NCBI GenBank assembly: GCA_938005475.1
Contig: CALLNY010000089.1
Location: 1-32,200 of the forward strand
From: an uncultured Bacteroidia bacterium
GTDB lineage: Bacteria; Bacteroidota; Bacteroidia; J057; CALLMJ01
Direction of reading: 5' to 3'
DNA: 32,200 nt
Shown here: piece after piece, positions 7,712-17,082 of the stretch
Numbering within the stretch: the first letter of the stretch is position 1
How the letters are laid out: each line of letters begins with the position of its first letter
Translations under genes and position numbers: made by a program
The notes under the pieces: generated by a model
The model's input: the letters and a program-made list of their open reading frames with translations, nothing else
Told to the model about the DNA's origin: nothing
Database searches by the model: none

Positions 7712-8479
7712 TTACCATTGAATATTTTCTAGTTGTTTTTTGAGTTCATAATGGGTCATATCTAATTGTACAGGCATAATAGAAACATAACCTTGTCTTA
7801 GGTAATATTCATCATAATCGAGAAGATTGGGGTCTTCATTGAGGGACAAATGCCCGCAAAGCCAGTAATAGGAACGACCATGGGGGTCTATTCTTTTTTC
7901 AAATTCTTGAACAAATTTTCCACGCGATTGTCTTGTAACTTTAATACCTTTTATATCTTGAAGAGGTAATTTAGGGATATTAACATTAAGTAAAGATAAA
8001 GGGGGTAGGGGGTTTTGTAAGACGTACTGAACGATTTTATGGATAATAGGGATACAATGGGTAAAATCGGCATCGGGAGCGAAATCCATCAAAGAGAAAG
8101 CAATGGCTTGATATCCTTGTATAGCGGCTTCCATAGCGGCGGCAAGGGTTCCAGAATACAATACTGAAACGCTTGAATTAGAACCATGGTTAATGCCTGA
8201 TACTACTAAGTCTGGATTAAATCCTACAACACCAGTAGCCATTTTAATGCAGTCTACGGGTGTTCCTGAACAAATATACGCTTCACGGAGCGGGTCATAA
8301 TGAACTTTGGTAATTTTAAGGGGTTTATCAAGAGTGATAGCATGCGAGGAGCCACTTCTAGAAAAAGCAGGAGCCATAATTGAAACGTTTCCAAAACCAC
8401 TTACTGCATCTACTAATGCACGCATTCCCTTTGCTTGTATACCGTCATCGTTTGTCACTAAAATTTCTTTGATTTTCAT
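7712..8479 (-). CDS. surE: 5'/3'-nucleotidase SurE
   Basis: Cytoplasmic metal-dependent nucleoside monophosphate phosphatase, active in stationary-phase survival in other bacteria. The 255-residue protein begins MKIKEILVTNDDGI, with the paired aspartates D11-D12 that bind the metal. S42 (FSRSGSSHAIT) and N97 (VVSGINHGSN) complete the known ligand set. SGTLAAAMEA, the family helix, follows. The full core and the C-terminal swapped arm are present. A TTG at 8491 would add four residues with no family counterpart, so ATG 8479 was chosen. The downstream barrel-like gene starts 5 bp after the stop. Confidence 0.95.
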   Translation of the reverse strand: MKIKEILVTNDDGIQAKGMRALVDAVSGFGNVSIMAPAFSRSGSSHAITLDKPLKITKVHYDPLREAYICSGTPVDCIKMATGVVGFNPDLVVSGINHGSNSSVSVLYSGTLAAAMEAAIQGYQAIAFSLMDFAPDADFTHCIPIIHKIVQYVLQNPLPPLSLLNVNIPKLPLQDIKGIKVTRQSRGKFVQEFEKRIDPHGRSYYWLCGHLSLNEDPNLLDYDEYYLRQGYVSIMPVQLDMTHYELKKQLENIQW

Positions 8480-8488
8480 TTCAAAACA

Positions 8489-8496
8489 CAAAAATA
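8489..8496 (-). promoter_or_regulatory. -7 box TATTTTTG before surE
   Basis: Exact TAnnTTTG on the minus strand, ending 9 bp before ATG 8479. There is no clear -33 TTG at usual spacing. Its position would give an almost leaderless mRNA. Confidence 0.4.
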
Positions 8497-8619
8497 ATCT
8501 TTTTTATGTGAACTCCTACTTTTAATCATATTTGTAAAACTATCTTATTTTTGAATAATAACACCCCTAAAAGAATGTACATATGTAACTTAACATGAAC
8601 TATTTTATATTTTAACCAT

Positions 8620-9252
8620 TTACCATAAGGATTGATTTATCCAAGAAGCAAATAATTTTTCCACTTTGTAAGAAAATTCCATAGCAGGAATAGGGCTACT
8701 GTGGATATGATACTCATCCAAATCGTAATTCTCTTCTTTAAGCATTAAGAAAGGCTCTAGCTGATAAATTATAATTTTACCTTTTAAGGCTAACTTGTTT
8801 TGTTGCTCAGTAAAAAGTTTATTACTCATGGCAAAGACCCATTTTCGTTTGATACTGTAAAGATTAAGTTGATCAATGCAAAAAATGTAATCTAGGGGAT
8901 GCTTAATAATAGGTTTTTGATGGAAGGGATAAGATTTGACAACGGTTTCAAATTGTTTTCCTTCATTTAAAAAATATATTTCTTGGGAGTTAAGATATTT
9001 CTGGAACCAAAGAGTTAAAAGTTGACCTAATTTTATGGTAACTGCTGTTTTTAAATTTTCATCAGATAGACCGATAGTATCGTTGATTTGCAAATAGGAA
9101 GCCCAGTATTTAGCTTGATATCCATCAATCTGTAAATTTTTACGAGAGACTAAAATGCCTACTTTTTTGTGTTCAAAATTAAGCTTTTGGGCTTCAAGTT
9201 TTGTAATGCAAAAAAGAAAACTAATAATTATGCTCCAGTAAAGTTTCTTCAT
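8620..9252 (-). CDS. Exported protein of unknown function
   Basis: I do not recognise the family. The 210-residue product has a signal peptide (MKKLYWSIIISFLFCITKLEA, cleavage near AQK). The mature part is mixed alpha/beta, without cysteine pairs or obvious catalytic motifs. It contains FCIDQLNLYSIKRKWVFAMSNKLF and IIIYQLEPFLMLKEENYDLDEYH, suggesting a compact periplasmic domain. It overlaps the upstream lipoprotein gene by 32 bp, so the two are almost certainly cotranscribed and may act together. A role in the envelope is an inference from the signal peptide alone. Confidence 0.7.
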   Translation of the reverse strand: MKKLYWSIIISFLFCITKLEAQKLNFEHKKVGILVSRKNLQIDGYQAKYWASYLQINDTIGLSDENLKTAVTIKLGQLLTLWFQKYLNSQEIYFLNEGKQFETVVKSYPFHQKPIIKHPLDYIFCIDQLNLYSIKRKWVFAMSNKLFTEQQNKLALKGKIIIYQLEPFLMLKEENYDLDEYHIHSSPIPAMEFSYKVEKLFASWINQSLW

Positions 9253-9907
9253 AGAAATAGCTATCGGTTGTCAAAGTACGAGTTCCATTGGGATTGAGGT
9301 TGTATTTTTTATAATTATCATACCGTTTAATTTTGCCAATTCCCCTAGCATAAATTTCATAGGTATCTACTTCGGTTAATAATGAATTTTTGTTAAGCCT
9401 TTGTTGTACAAAGACACAGTGGGGATATGTTTTACCATTGATAATAACCGTTGTATCAATATTTACATAGGTATAATCTTCTTTTCCGAGATTATTCATT
9501 TCATTACCGTTCCACATATCATTTTGTTTGACAGGGAATTTAAGTACTAGGAATTTGGTATTTCCTTCAATTCTTTCAGCCCAATTTGCATCACGGTACT
9601 GGGTCCATAACTCATAAAAAGTCAAACTATCCAACACGTTTCCTTTAAGGATATTTAATCTACTGATAATACGGTTCTTCAAATCAGTTTCATTAGTATC
9701 TGTTAATTCTTTTTTGTAATAAAATTTAGGTATAGCGCCTTGCGTGGTATAGGTAGTATCCACTACTTGATAGATACGATATTTACCTTGTTCAATAGGA
9801 TATAAATTGAGGTCAGGGAATTCATATTCTATTTTTCTATTACAACCTAAATGAACGCCGCAAAAAATTATCCACAAGCTAAACTGAACTTTCAATGAGA
9901 TTTTCAT
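9221..9907 (-). CDS. Putative lipoprotein of unknown function
   Basis: A 228-residue product with a signal peptide ending in a lipobox (FCGVHLGC, Cys22). The mature region begins NRKIEYEFPDLNLYPIEQG, then KYRIYQVVDTTY, and continues as a beta-rich domain (FLVLKFPVKQNDMWNGNEM, YTYVNIDTTVIINGKTYPHC). This resembles uncharacterised Bacteroidota surface lipoproteins that start with a 'YP...G..W.Y.V' stretch. Start ATG 9907 is supported by a TAATTTTG box 13 bp upstream. The gene overlaps the next gene by 32 bp. Confidence 0.72.
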   Translation of the reverse strand: MKISLKVQFSLWIIFCGVHLGCNRKIEYEFPDLNLYPIEQGKYRIYQVVDTTYTTQGAIPKFYYKKELTDTNETDLKNRIISRLNILKGNVLDSLTFYELWTQYRDANWAERIEGNTKFLVLKFPVKQNDMWNGNEMNNLGKEDYTYVNIDTTVIINGKTYPHCVFVQQRLNKNSLLTEVDTYEIYARGIGKIKRYDNYKKYNLNPNGTRTLTTDSYFYEETLLEHNY

Positions 9908-9920
9908 TGGAAACTTTGCT

Positions 9921-9928
9921 CAAAATTA
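9921..9928 (-). promoter_or_regulatory. -7 box TAATTTTG before the lipoprotein gene
   Basis: Exact TAnnTTTG on the minus strand, 13 bp before ATG 9907. No -33 TTG at the usual distance. Confidence 0.4.
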
Positions 9929-9966
9929 GCAATAAAAGAAGAAAGAAAAAAGTTTTTTAAAAAAAA

Positions 9967-9997
9967 TTGCAAAATAAAGGTTACCTTTATAAGTTTC
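9967..9997 (+). promoter_or_regulatory. Promoter with an embedded palindromic operator
   Basis: TTG (9967-9969), a 20-bp spacer and TAAGTTTC (9990-9997), one mismatch from TAnnTTTG. The spacer holds a perfect inverted repeat at 9974-9990: ATAAAGGT, a central T, ACCTTTAT. A dimeric regulator bound there would cover the polymerase site. No downstream protein gene begins within the next 200 bp, so this promoter seems to serve the small transcript ending at the 10065-10104 terminator. Confidence 0.5.
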
Positions 9998-10003
9998 GCT
10001 TCA

Positions 10004-10104
10004 TAAATAGACAAAGAGCAAGCAAAAAGTCAAGTATTCAGCGTTTAGTTATTTTGTATTGAGACAAGCCTCCTAATTCTAAATAATAGGAGGTTTGTTT
10101 TTTT
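10004..10104 (+). ncRNA. Candidate small RNA, about 100 nt
   Basis: The segment lies between a predicted start (about 7 bp after the -7 box at 9990-9997) and a strong intrinsic terminator. It contains no ATG-initiated reading frame. It matches none of 6S, 4.5S/SRP, tmRNA or RNase P RNA as far as I can see. The nearest upstream plus-strand gene ends at 6957, so the terminator is unlikely to serve a long mRNA. The rest of the 9908-10206 gap holds an A/T run (about 9945-9968) and the nuoH promoter. Confidence 0.45.
10065..10104 (+). terminator. Strong intrinsic terminator
   Basis: An 11-bp stem (CAAGCCTCCTA pairing with TAGGAGGTTTG, one G-U pair), an 11-nt loop, then seven T residues at 10098-10104. 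The U tract exists only on the plus strand. Confidence 0.8.
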
Positions 10105-10159
10105 GTGGATTAAAGAGATGGCAATGAAGTTAAAAATGGAATAAAATTAGAGTTGAGAA

Positions 10160-10189
10160 TTTGGAAAAGAAAAAAATTGTTTAGATTTG
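10160..10189 (+). promoter_or_regulatory. Promoter of nuoH
   Basis: TTTG (10160-10163), an 18-bp spacer and TAGATTTG (10182-10189), an exact TAnnTTTG, ending 17 bp before ATG 10207. It lies downstream of the small-RNA terminator, so nuoH transcription is independent of that unit. Confidence 0.6.
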
Positions 10190-10206
10190 CAGTTTGAAAG
10201 ACCAAT

Positions 10207-11217
10207 ATGTTAGAGACATTAATATTAGCGTTGATTGTTTTATTTGTAATGATTACTTTGGCGGCGTATACGACGTATGCGGAGCGTAGAATATGTGCTT
10301 TCATGCAACAGCGTCCTGGTCCGAATCGGGTAGGTCCATTTGGGCTTTTACAACCCGCTGCGGATGGTCTAAAACTGCTATTGAAAGAAAACATAGTTCC
10401 TGCAGATGCTAATAAGACTATACATTTCATAGCACCGGTAATAACGGTAATGCTTGCTGTTTCTGCTCTGTGTATTTTGCCGTTTGCGCGTGGTGTCCAA
10501 GTTTTTGATGCTAACATTGGTATTTTATTTACTTTAGCAATAGCTTCGGTATCAGTATATGGAATTAGCATGGCAGGTTGGGCATCTAATAGTAAATACG
10601 CTTTACTGGGGGGGTTACGCAGTTCTGCTCAAATGATTTCTTACGAGCTATCCATGGGAATTTCTATTGTATCGGTGATTTTACTAACCAATCATTTTTA
10701 TCCTGGTGCAGAATATTTACGATTAACCAGCATCGTAGAAGCACAAAAAGATGTTTGGTTTATATTTATCAATCCATTAGGTTTTTTTATCTTTTTAGTA
10801 TGTGCTTTTGCGGAAACCAATCGTGCTCCATTTGATTTTGCTGAAGCAGAACAAGAATTAGTAGCAGGATTTCATACGGAATATACAGGAATGAAATTTG
10901 GTTCATTCTTCGTAGGAGAGTATATGAATCTATGGATTGCCTCTGGAATAATAACCACTTTGTTTGTAGGAGGATACAGAGGTCCCTTTGAAGAGATGCT
11001 TGGGGTTGCAAATTGGGATTTTATTAAACAGACTGCATGGGGTGTTTCTTGGTTCCTCGGCAAATCTGCATTCTTTGTTTTCGTATTTATATGGGTACGT
11101 TGGACATTGCCCCGCTTTAAGTATAATCAATTGATGAATATAGGGTGGAGATATTTTCTTCCTCTTTCAATCTTGAACTTAATGGTCATCGCACTCGTTT
11201 TGAATTTAATTCAGTAA
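10207..11217 (+). CDS. nuoH: NADH-quinone oxidoreductase subunit H (NuoH)
   Basis: Membrane subunit of respiratory complex I that joins the peripheral arm to the proton-pumping membrane arm and forms much of the quinone site. It has 336 residues, with about eight hydrophobic helices. The ubiquinone-site loop [18 protein letters not shown] lies at residues 26-43. The conserved cytoplasmic loop [19 protein letters not shown] is at 203-221 with the following FHTEYTG, and the C-terminal helix pair is complete. None of the other nuo genes is adjacent: upstream is a small-RNA region and downstream is clpC, 62 bp away. Separate placement of nuo genes occurs in some bacteria, so the rest of complex I is presumably encoded elsewhere. 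Confidence 0.96.
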   Translation: MLETLILALIVLFVMITLAAYTTYAERRICAFMQQRPGPNRVGPFGLLQPAADGLKLLLKENIVPADANKTIHFIAPVITVMLAVSALCILPFARGVQVFDANIGILFTLAIASVSVYGISMAGWASNSKYALLGGLRSSAQMISYELSMGISIVSVILLTNHFYPGAEYLRLTSIVEAQKDVWFIFINPLGFFIFLVCAFAETNRAPFDFAEAEQELVAGFHTEYTGMKFGSFFVGEYMNLWIASGIITTLFVGGYRGPFEEMLGVANWDFIKQTAWGVSWFLGKSAFFVFVFIWVRWTLPRFKYNQLMNIGWRYFLPLSILNLMVIALVLNLIQ

Positions 11218-11279
11218 GTAAATTATTTTTATAATTTTAAACTTTTCATTTAAGTTTTACGTATAAAATAAAAAAGTAG

Positions 11280-13814
11280 ATGGAAGCGAATTATTCAAAT
11301 CGTGTAAAAGATGTAATATCCTATAGCAGAGAAGAAGCTGTAAGGCTCGGACATGATTATATAGGCACTGAACATCTTTTGTTAGGTTTAATCAGGGAAG
11401 GAGAAGGTTTAGCGATAAAAGTACTTGAAAATCTCGGAGTAGACCTCAAAAAACTACGAAAGAAAATAGAGGAAATCTCTAAACCAAATACAAATTCTGT
11501 TTCGATTGGCAACATACCTGTCACAAGACAAGCGGAAAAAGTATTAAGAATAACTTACTTAGAAGCAAAATATTTTAAAAGTGATGTGGTAAGTACGGAA
11601 CATTTGCTTTTATCTCTGTTAAGAGATGAAGAGTACGTTTCTGCTAAGATTCTTGCTCATTTTAATGTGTACTATGAAACTGTAAAAAGAGAATTGGAAA
11701 GTGGAGATGACGTTCGTTTTAGAACGAGAATGGAAAGCACTTCTGAACCAACGGGTGGACCGTTAGGTTCAAGTCATGAGCATGAAAAATCTAAAAAGAC
11801 TTATATAAAATCAAAGACCCCTGTTTTAGATAACTTTGGTCGTGACTTAACTAAAGCGGCAGAGGAAGGAAAATTGGACCCGATTATCGGCAGAGAAAAA
11901 GAAATAGAAAGAGTTGCGCAAGTACTATCTCGTAGGAAAAAAAATAATCCTGTTTTGATAGGAGAGCCTGGGGTTGGAAAAACTGCAATTGCGGAAGGGC
12001 TAGCATTAAGGATTATTCAAAAGAAGGTATCGAGGGTGCTTTTCAATAAGCGTGTAGTATCTTTAGACATTGCTTCCTTAGTGGCAGGTACTAAATACAG
12101 GGGGCAATTTGAGGAGCGTATGAAAGCAGTAATGGCAGAATTAGAAAAATCTCCTGATGTTATTCTTTTCATTGATGAGTTACATACCATTGTGGGGGCA
12201 GGTGGGGCTTCAGGTTCTTTAGATGCTTCCAATATGTTTAAACCAGCACTTGCCCGTGGGGATATTCAATGTATCGGTGCTACCACGCTTGATGAATATA
12301 GACAATACATTGAAAAAGACGGAGCATTAGAACGCCGTTTCCAAAAAATTATGGTAGACCCTACCACTCCCGAAGAAACCCTCCAAATTCTGAACAACAT
12401 CAAATCTAAATACGAAGACCATCACAATGTAATATACGATGATGCCGCTATACAGGCTTGTGTCAAATTAAGTGAACGTTATATCACAGACCGTTGCTTC
12501 CCTGATAAAGCTATTGATGTATTAGACGAAGCAGGGAGTAGAGTACATCTTTCTAATATTCATGTTCCTAAAAATATTTTAGAGTTAGAACAAAAAATTG
12601 AAGACATCAAAGAACTAAAAAATAAAGTCGTTAAAAGCCAGCGTTTTGAAGAAGCCGCTCAATTACGAGACCAAGAAAAAAAATTACTAGAAGAACTTGA
12701 ACTAGCAAAATTAGCATGGGAAGAAGAAACCAAATCCCAAAAATTCAGAGTAACGGAAGACGATATAGCCGCAGTAGTTTCCATGATGACCGGTATTCCT
12801 ATCTCCAAAATTTCTGAAGGTGAAGCAAAAAATTTGCTTGAAATGGAAAACTATCTTAAATCACGTATCATAGGACAAGACGAAGCAATTACGAAATTAG
12901 TACGTGCTATCAAACGCTCTAAAACCGGCTTAAAAGACCCTCGTAAGCCTATTGGAACCTTTATCTTTTTAGGACAAACCGGCGTAGGAAAAACACAACT
13001 CGCAAAAGAACTTGCAAACTTTTTATTTGAAGGTCCTGATTCGCTCGTCCGTATTGATATGAGTGAATACATGGAAAAATTCTCTATTAGTCGTTTAATT
13101 GGGGCGCCTCCAGGATATGTCGGTTACGAAGAAGGTGGGCAACTTACTGAAAAAATTCGTAGAAAACCCTATTCCGTCGTATTACTTGATGAAATTGAAA
13201 AAGCTCACCCTGATGTATTCAATATTTTATTACAAGTATTAGATGATGGTATCCTAACCGATAGCCTAGGTAGAAAAGTAGATTTCCGTAATACCGTAAT
13301 CATTATGACTTCCAACGTTGGGGCAAGAGAACTACAAGAATTTGGAGGAGGTGTAGGTTTTGTTACAAAAGCCAAAGAAGATGCAATCTCCGAAACTAAT
13401 AAAGCTACGCTCCAAAACGCACTCAGAAAAGTTTTTAGACCCGAATTTCTAAACCGAATTGATGATATCATCATATTCAATAAACTATCAAAAGAAAATA
13501 TGCTCAAAATTGTTGATATTGAAATAAATGAACTTTTGGGAAGGTTATCGGAAATGAGCTTTAACCTACGAATTTCTGACGCTGCAAAAAATTTTATTAT
13601 AGAAAAAGGTTTCGACGAAAAATATGGTGCTAGACCTCTCAATAGAGCTATCCAAAAATATATTGAAGACCCCATCGCTGATGAACTATTAAACGTAGAA
13701 AATAAACCCGGTGCAACCATCATCATTGATTTAGACCCAGAAAAACAATCTACTATTGTAAAAATTCAAGACCCTCCTTCCTCTAAATCTTCTAAAACTA
13801 AATCAAAATCTTGA
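11280..13814 (+). CDS. clpC: ATP-dependent Clp protease ATP-binding subunit ClpC
   Basis: Hexameric AAA+ unfoldase that feeds substrates to ClpP. The protein has 844 residues in the family order: paired Clp N-domain repeats (about 4-140), AAA-1 with Walker A GEPGVGKT (228-235) and Walker B VILFIDE (294-300), and a middle UVR-containing coiled coil (about 430-480, [12 protein letters not shown]) typical of ClpC rather than ClpB or ClpA. AAA-2 follows with Walker A GQTGVGKT (565-572) and [12 protein letters not shown] tripeptide at 692-694 is the ClpP-binding loop. The C-terminal tail is Lys/Ser-rich. No promoter box is seen in the 62-bp gap after nuoH, so cotranscription with nuoH is possible. 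clpP and a McsB-like partner are not in the window. Confidence 0.96.
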   Translation: MEANYSNRVKDVISYSREEAVRLGHDYIGTEHLLLGLIREGEGLAIKVLENLGVDLKKLRKKIEEISKPNTNSVSIGNIPVTRQAEKVLRITYLEAKYFKSDVVSTEHLLLSLLRDEEYVSAKILAHFNVYYETVKRELESGDDVRFRTRMESTSEPTGGPLGSSHEHEKSKKTYIKSKTPVLDNFGRDLTKAAEEGKLDPIIGREKEIERVAQVLSRRKKNNPVLIGEPGVGKTAIAEGLALRIIQKKVSRVLFNKRVVSLDIASLVAGTKYRGQFEERMKAVMAELEKSPDVILFIDELHTIVGAGGASGSLDASNMFKPALARGDIQCIGATTLDEYRQYIEKDGALERRFQKIMVDPTTPEETLQILNNIKSKYEDHHNVIYDDAAIQACVKLSERYITDRCFPDKAIDVLDEAGSRVHLSNIHVPKNILELEQKIEDIKELKNKVVKSQRFEEAAQLRDQEKKLLEELELAKLAWEEETKSQKFRVTEDDIAAVVSMMTGIPISKISEGEAKNLLEMENYLKSRIIGQDEAITKLVRAIKRSKTGLKDPRKPIGTFIFLGQTGVGKTQLAKELANFLFEGPDSLVRIDMSEYMEKFSISRLIGAPPGYVGYEEGGQLTEKIRRKPYSVVLLDEIEKAHPDVFNILLQVLDDGILTDSLGRKVDFRNTVIIMTSNVGARELQEFGGGVGFVTKAKEDAISETNKATLQNALRKVFRPEFLNRIDDIIIFNKLSKENMLKIVDIEINELLGRLSEMSFNLRISDAAKNFIIEKGFDEKYGARPLNRAIQKYIEDPIADELLNVENKPGATIIIDLDPEKQSTIVKIQDPPSSKSSKTKSKS

Positions 13815-13942
13815 ATAACTATGCAAAGTATTAAACTATTGCATTCAATAATCCAATACTACGCATCAGAAAATATTCTCTATCACCTAATTTCCACTTA
13901 ACAAATTTGCAGTTTTGTTTGATCTTTATTTTCTTTGCATTA

Positions 13943-15019
13943 ATGAAAAAAGGATGGATTATAACTGCTTTAGTCTTATTTTCATGTAAAAAAAGCCCTG
14001 AAAAAGTTAGTCCTACAATCCGAAGTATCAGCGAGTCCGTTTATGCATCAGGCTTAATTAAAAGTAGAAATCAATATCAATGTTACCCCAAAGTAAATGG
14101 AATTATTGAAAAAATTTATGTTCAGGAAGGAGACTACGTAAAGAAAGCACAGGTCCTTTTCTCTATTGCAAATCAAACTCAAAAGCTAAATCAAGAGAAT
14201 GCGTTGCTCAATCTTAACTTTATGGATATCCAAGCTAATCAAGGGAAATTGCAGGAAGCAAAGACTATGGTAGATTTAGCATATTCCAAAATGCAAAACG
14301 ATTCTTTACTTTATGAAAGACAAAAAAGCCTCTGGCAAGAAAATATTGGTACTCAATTAGAATTGGAACAACGTCAACTTCAATATGATAATGCAAAAGC
14401 CGCGTATTTATCTGCTATCGTGAAATATCAAGACCTAAAAAGGCAACTGGAATTTAATTACGAGCAATCCAAAAAAAATTATCAAATCAGTAGAACATTG
14501 ACGGGAGATTTTGAGGTAAGAAGCGAAGTAGAAGGGATTGTTTACCAGATAAACTATAAAGTAGGGGAGTTTGTGAGTGTTCAAACTCCGGTTGCAGTAA
14601 TTGGTTCTGGTAAGGACTTTGTTTTAGAATTGCAAGTTGATGAATATGATATTATGAAAATTAAAAAAGGACAAAAGGTGTTTGTTTCAATGGATAGTTA
14701 TAAAGGAAAAGTCTTTGAAGCAAAAATCACTAAAATAAATCCCATCATGAATCAACGAAATAAAACTTTTACCGTAGAAGCAGAATTTTTACATGCCCCT
14801 GATAATTTGTTCCCCAATTTAACATTTGAAGCAAATATTCTTCTACAACATAAAGAAAAAGCTTTACTCATTCCAAGAGATTTTGTAGAGGGAGATAGCA
14901 TAGTCTTTTTAGCAGATGGTCAAAAGGTAAAAATACAAACGGGTTTAAAGGATTATAGTTTTATAGAAGTTTTAAGTGGTCTTAAACCGGAAGATATAAT
15001 TATAAAACCAACGAAATGA
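13943..15019 (+). CDS. Periplasmic adaptor (MacA/HlyD-like) lipoprotein of an ABC exporter
   Basis: Membrane fusion protein of 358 residues from ATG 13943. The signal peptide ends in a lipobox (ALVLFSC, Cys15), so it is likely a lipoprotein. Next come the first lipoyl half (KVNGIIEKIYVQEGDYVKKA), a long helical hairpin (about 75-185), the second lipoyl half (RSEVEGIVYQINYKVGEFV) and the beta-barrel and membrane-proximal domains. The frame runs back to a TTG at 13907, but the ATG starts the signal peptide exactly. The 3' end overlaps the permease gene by 4 bp (ATGA), so adaptor, permease and ATPase form one MacAB-like exporter operon. No outer-membrane TolC partner is present here. Confidence 0.88.
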   Translation: MKKGWIITALVLFSCKKSPEKVSPTIRSISESVYASGLIKSRNQYQCYPKVNGIIEKIYVQEGDYVKKAQVLFSIANQTQKLNQENALLNLNFMDIQANQGKLQEAKTMVDLAYSKMQNDSLLYERQKSLWQENIGTQLELEQRQLQYDNAKAAYLSAIVKYQDLKRQLEFNYEQSKKNYQISRTLTGDFEVRSEVEGIVYQINYKVGEFVSVQTPVAVIGSGKDFVLELQVDEYDIMKIKKGQKVFVSMDSYKGKVFEAKITKINPIMNQRNKTFTVEAEFLHAPDNLFPNLTFEANILLQHKEKALLIPRDFVEGDSIVFLADGQKVKIQTGLKDYSFIEVLSGLKPEDIIIKPTK

Positions 15020-16275
15020 ACTGGAAACTAAATGGGCAGGTTGCCATATCTTTACTATTAGCGAAATGGAGGCAAACGCTTGTTGCGGCAATTGGAGTTA
15101 CTTTCGGAATAACTTTCTTCATTACGCTTTTAAGTTTTATGTCAGGTTTGAATGATTTACTCGACGGTTTAATCGGAAACAGGACCCCTCATGTTCGTCT
15201 TTATAATGAAGTACAACCTAATGATAAACAACCTATATCTCTCCATCCTGACCACCAGAACGATTATCATTTTATTCGTTCTATTAAACCAAGAAACAAG
15301 TTAGCAAGGATTTATAATTATAGTGCCATTACTCAAACTTTAGAAAAAGACCCCCGAATTTTAGGTTTGGCTCCGAAAACCACTACTCAGGTTTTTTATA
15401 ATGTAGGAACGGTTGACATTGCAGGTGTTATCTACGGTATAGACGTAGAACAAGAAGCAAAATTATTTATGTTCGCAGATTATGTAACCCAAGGTAACTT
15501 CATGGATTTAAAAAATGTTTCTAACAGTATCATTTTGGGAAAAAGTTTAGCAGAGAAGATGATGGTCAATATCGGGGATATCATACAATTAACTACGGGG
15601 AAAGGGCAACAAGTTAAATTGAAAGTAGTAGGTTTTTTTGAATCGGGCTTAATGGATTTTGATAAAACGCAGGGATATGTCTATATCAATACTGCACAAA
15701 AAATTTTGGGAGTTTCAAATAACGAAATTACCGATTTACAAATCAAATTAAAAGATATTACACAGGCTCCGATACTAGCAAAAGAGTTCGCGCAAACCTT
15801 TGAATTGAACGCTATAGATATTCAAACAGCTAATTCTCAATTTGAAACGGGAGGTAGAGTACGTTCAATTATATCCTATGCAGTAGGAATTACTTTACTG
15901 ATAGTAGCAGGTTTTGGTATTTATAACATTCTAAATATGATGATTTACGAAAAAATAGACTCCATTGCTATTCTAAAAGCCACAGGATTTTCGAGCCAAG
16001 ATGTAAATCTTATTTTCGTCATGATTGCCTTATCTATTGGCATTTTTGGCGGTTTTGTAGGACTTATTGGAGGGTTAAGCCTCTCCTATATTATAGACCA
16101 TATCCCTTTTAATACCCCCGCCTTGCCCACTATTAAAACTTATCCTATCAATTATAACCCTAAATTCTATCTCATTGGTACGATTTTCTCGCTTATTACC
16201 ACCTATCTAGCAGGTTATCTCCCCGCAAGAAAAGCCAGTAAAATTGACCCTGTTGTTATTATCCGTGGAAAATAA
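15016..16275 (+). CDS. MacB/LolC-type (FtsX family) ABC transporter permease
   Basis: Inner-membrane permease of 419 residues with the MacB topology: one helix near the N-terminus (about 22-42), a large periplasmic domain (about 43-280, including DIAGVIYGIDVEQEAKLF and SIILGKSLAEKMMVNIGDII), then three C-terminal helices (about 285-308, 333-358 and 382-402). The FtsX-family loop IYEKIDSIAILKATGFSSQDV is clear and the end [18 protein letters not shown] is typical. The ATPase is a separate protein encoded next, unlike fused MacB. It probably drives export of a small molecule, peptide or lipoprotein through the cell envelope; the substrate is unknown. Confidence 0.9.
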   Translation: MNWKLNGQVAISLLLAKWRQTLVAAIGVTFGITFFITLLSFMSGLNDLLDGLIGNRTPHVRLYNEVQPNDKQPISLHPDHQNDYHFIRSIKPRNKLARIYNYSAITQTLEKDPRILGLAPKTTTQVFYNVGTVDIAGVIYGIDVEQEAKLFMFADYVTQGNFMDLKNVSNSIILGKSLAEKMMVNIGDIIQLTTGKGQQVKLKVVGFFESGLMDFDKTQGYVYINTAQKILGVSNNEITDLQIKLKDITQAPILAKEFAQTFELNAIDIQTANSQFETGGRVRSIISYAVGITLLIVAGFGIYNILNMMIYEKIDSIAILKATGFSSQDVNLIFVMIALSIGIFGGFVGLIGGLSLSYIIDHIPFNTPALPTIKTYPINYNPKFYLIGTIFSLITTYLAGYLPARKASKIDPVVIIRGK

Positions 16276-16945
16276 AACTATATTAGAAGCAATCAATATC
16301 ACTAAATATTTTCATGACCCTATAACGGTAAAAGTATTAGACCGCGTAAATTTGACTATAAAAAAAGGAGATTTTTTATCTATTATTGGAAAATCAGGCT
16401 GTGGAAAATCTACTTTGTTGTATATCCTATCTACTATGGATACCAATTACGAGGGCGATTTATTCATTGACGGAGTATCCATGAAAAATAGAAGTCAATC
16501 TTTTTTAGCAAGAGTTCGCAATGAAAAAATAGGCTTCGTATTCCAATTTCATTACTTGCTCAATGAGTTTAATGTGTTAAAGAACGTTATGTTACCAGGG
16601 TTAAAACTTAACAAGAAATCTCCCAAAGAGATAGAACATGATGCTTACGAAAAACTTAAAATTTTAGGAATTGAGAAAGAAGCTTTTAAAAATCCCAATC
16701 AACTTTCAGGAGGACAAAAACAGCGCGTTGCAATTGCAAGGGCTATGATTAACGAGCCTATCATCATCATGGCTGACGAACCTACAGGTAATCTAGACAA
16801 AAAAAATACTGAAATCGTATTTGATATCTTCCAAAAATTAGCCACTCATTACCACCAATCCTTGTTAATTGTAACTCATGACCAAGAATTTGCTAATCGA
16901 ACTGATAAAATTATTGAAATGCAAGACGGTAAAATTATACATTAA
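16265..16945 (+). CDS. ABC transporter ATP-binding protein (LolD/MacB-like)
   Basis: Cytoplasmic ATPase of 226 residues that powers the preceding permease. Walker A GKSGCGKS is at residues 42-49. The Q-loop is in [15 protein letters not shown], the signature is LSGGQKQR, Walker B is [13 protein letters not shown], and the H-loop is LIVTHDQEF. No ATG is available. I chose GTG 16265 (reading [16 protein letters not shown]), which overlaps the permease end by 11 bp; a TTG at 16244 would add seven residues without family support. The overlap implies translational coupling. Confidence 0.9.
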   Translation: MENKTILEAINITKYFHDPITVKVLDRVNLTIKKGDFLSIIGKSGCGKSTLLYILSTMDTNYEGDLFIDGVSMKNRSQSFLARVRNEKIGFVFQFHYLLNEFNVLKNVMLPGLKLNKKSPKEIEHDAYEKLKILGIEKEAFKNPNQLSGGQKQRVAIARAMINEPIIIMADEPTGNLDKKNTEIVFDIFQKLATHYHQSLLIVTHDQEFANRTDKIIEMQDGKIIH

Positions 16946-17082
16946 CATTTCTCTCATCAATGCATCTAAATTGCCTTCCTATGCATATTAGCAATACTTT
17001 TTCCACTCTCATTAACTACACAAGTGTTAAGCTTAATTTTACTCCCGTTTTATATTTAAATTAGCAGTTCTAATAAGCAATT

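Noticed and set aside
10115-10141. Short leader peptide (MAMKLKME) before nuoH
   Set aside because: It lies upstream of the nuoH promoter and downstream of the terminator, so it would not be on a transcript predicted here.
10110-10571. ORF of 153 residues antisense to nuoH
   Set aside because: It mirrors the conserved nuoH coding sequence and has no family features of its own.
13824-13857. Hairpin after clpC (AGTATT ... AATACT) as a terminator
   Set aside because: Short AT-rich stem with a large loop and no U tract.
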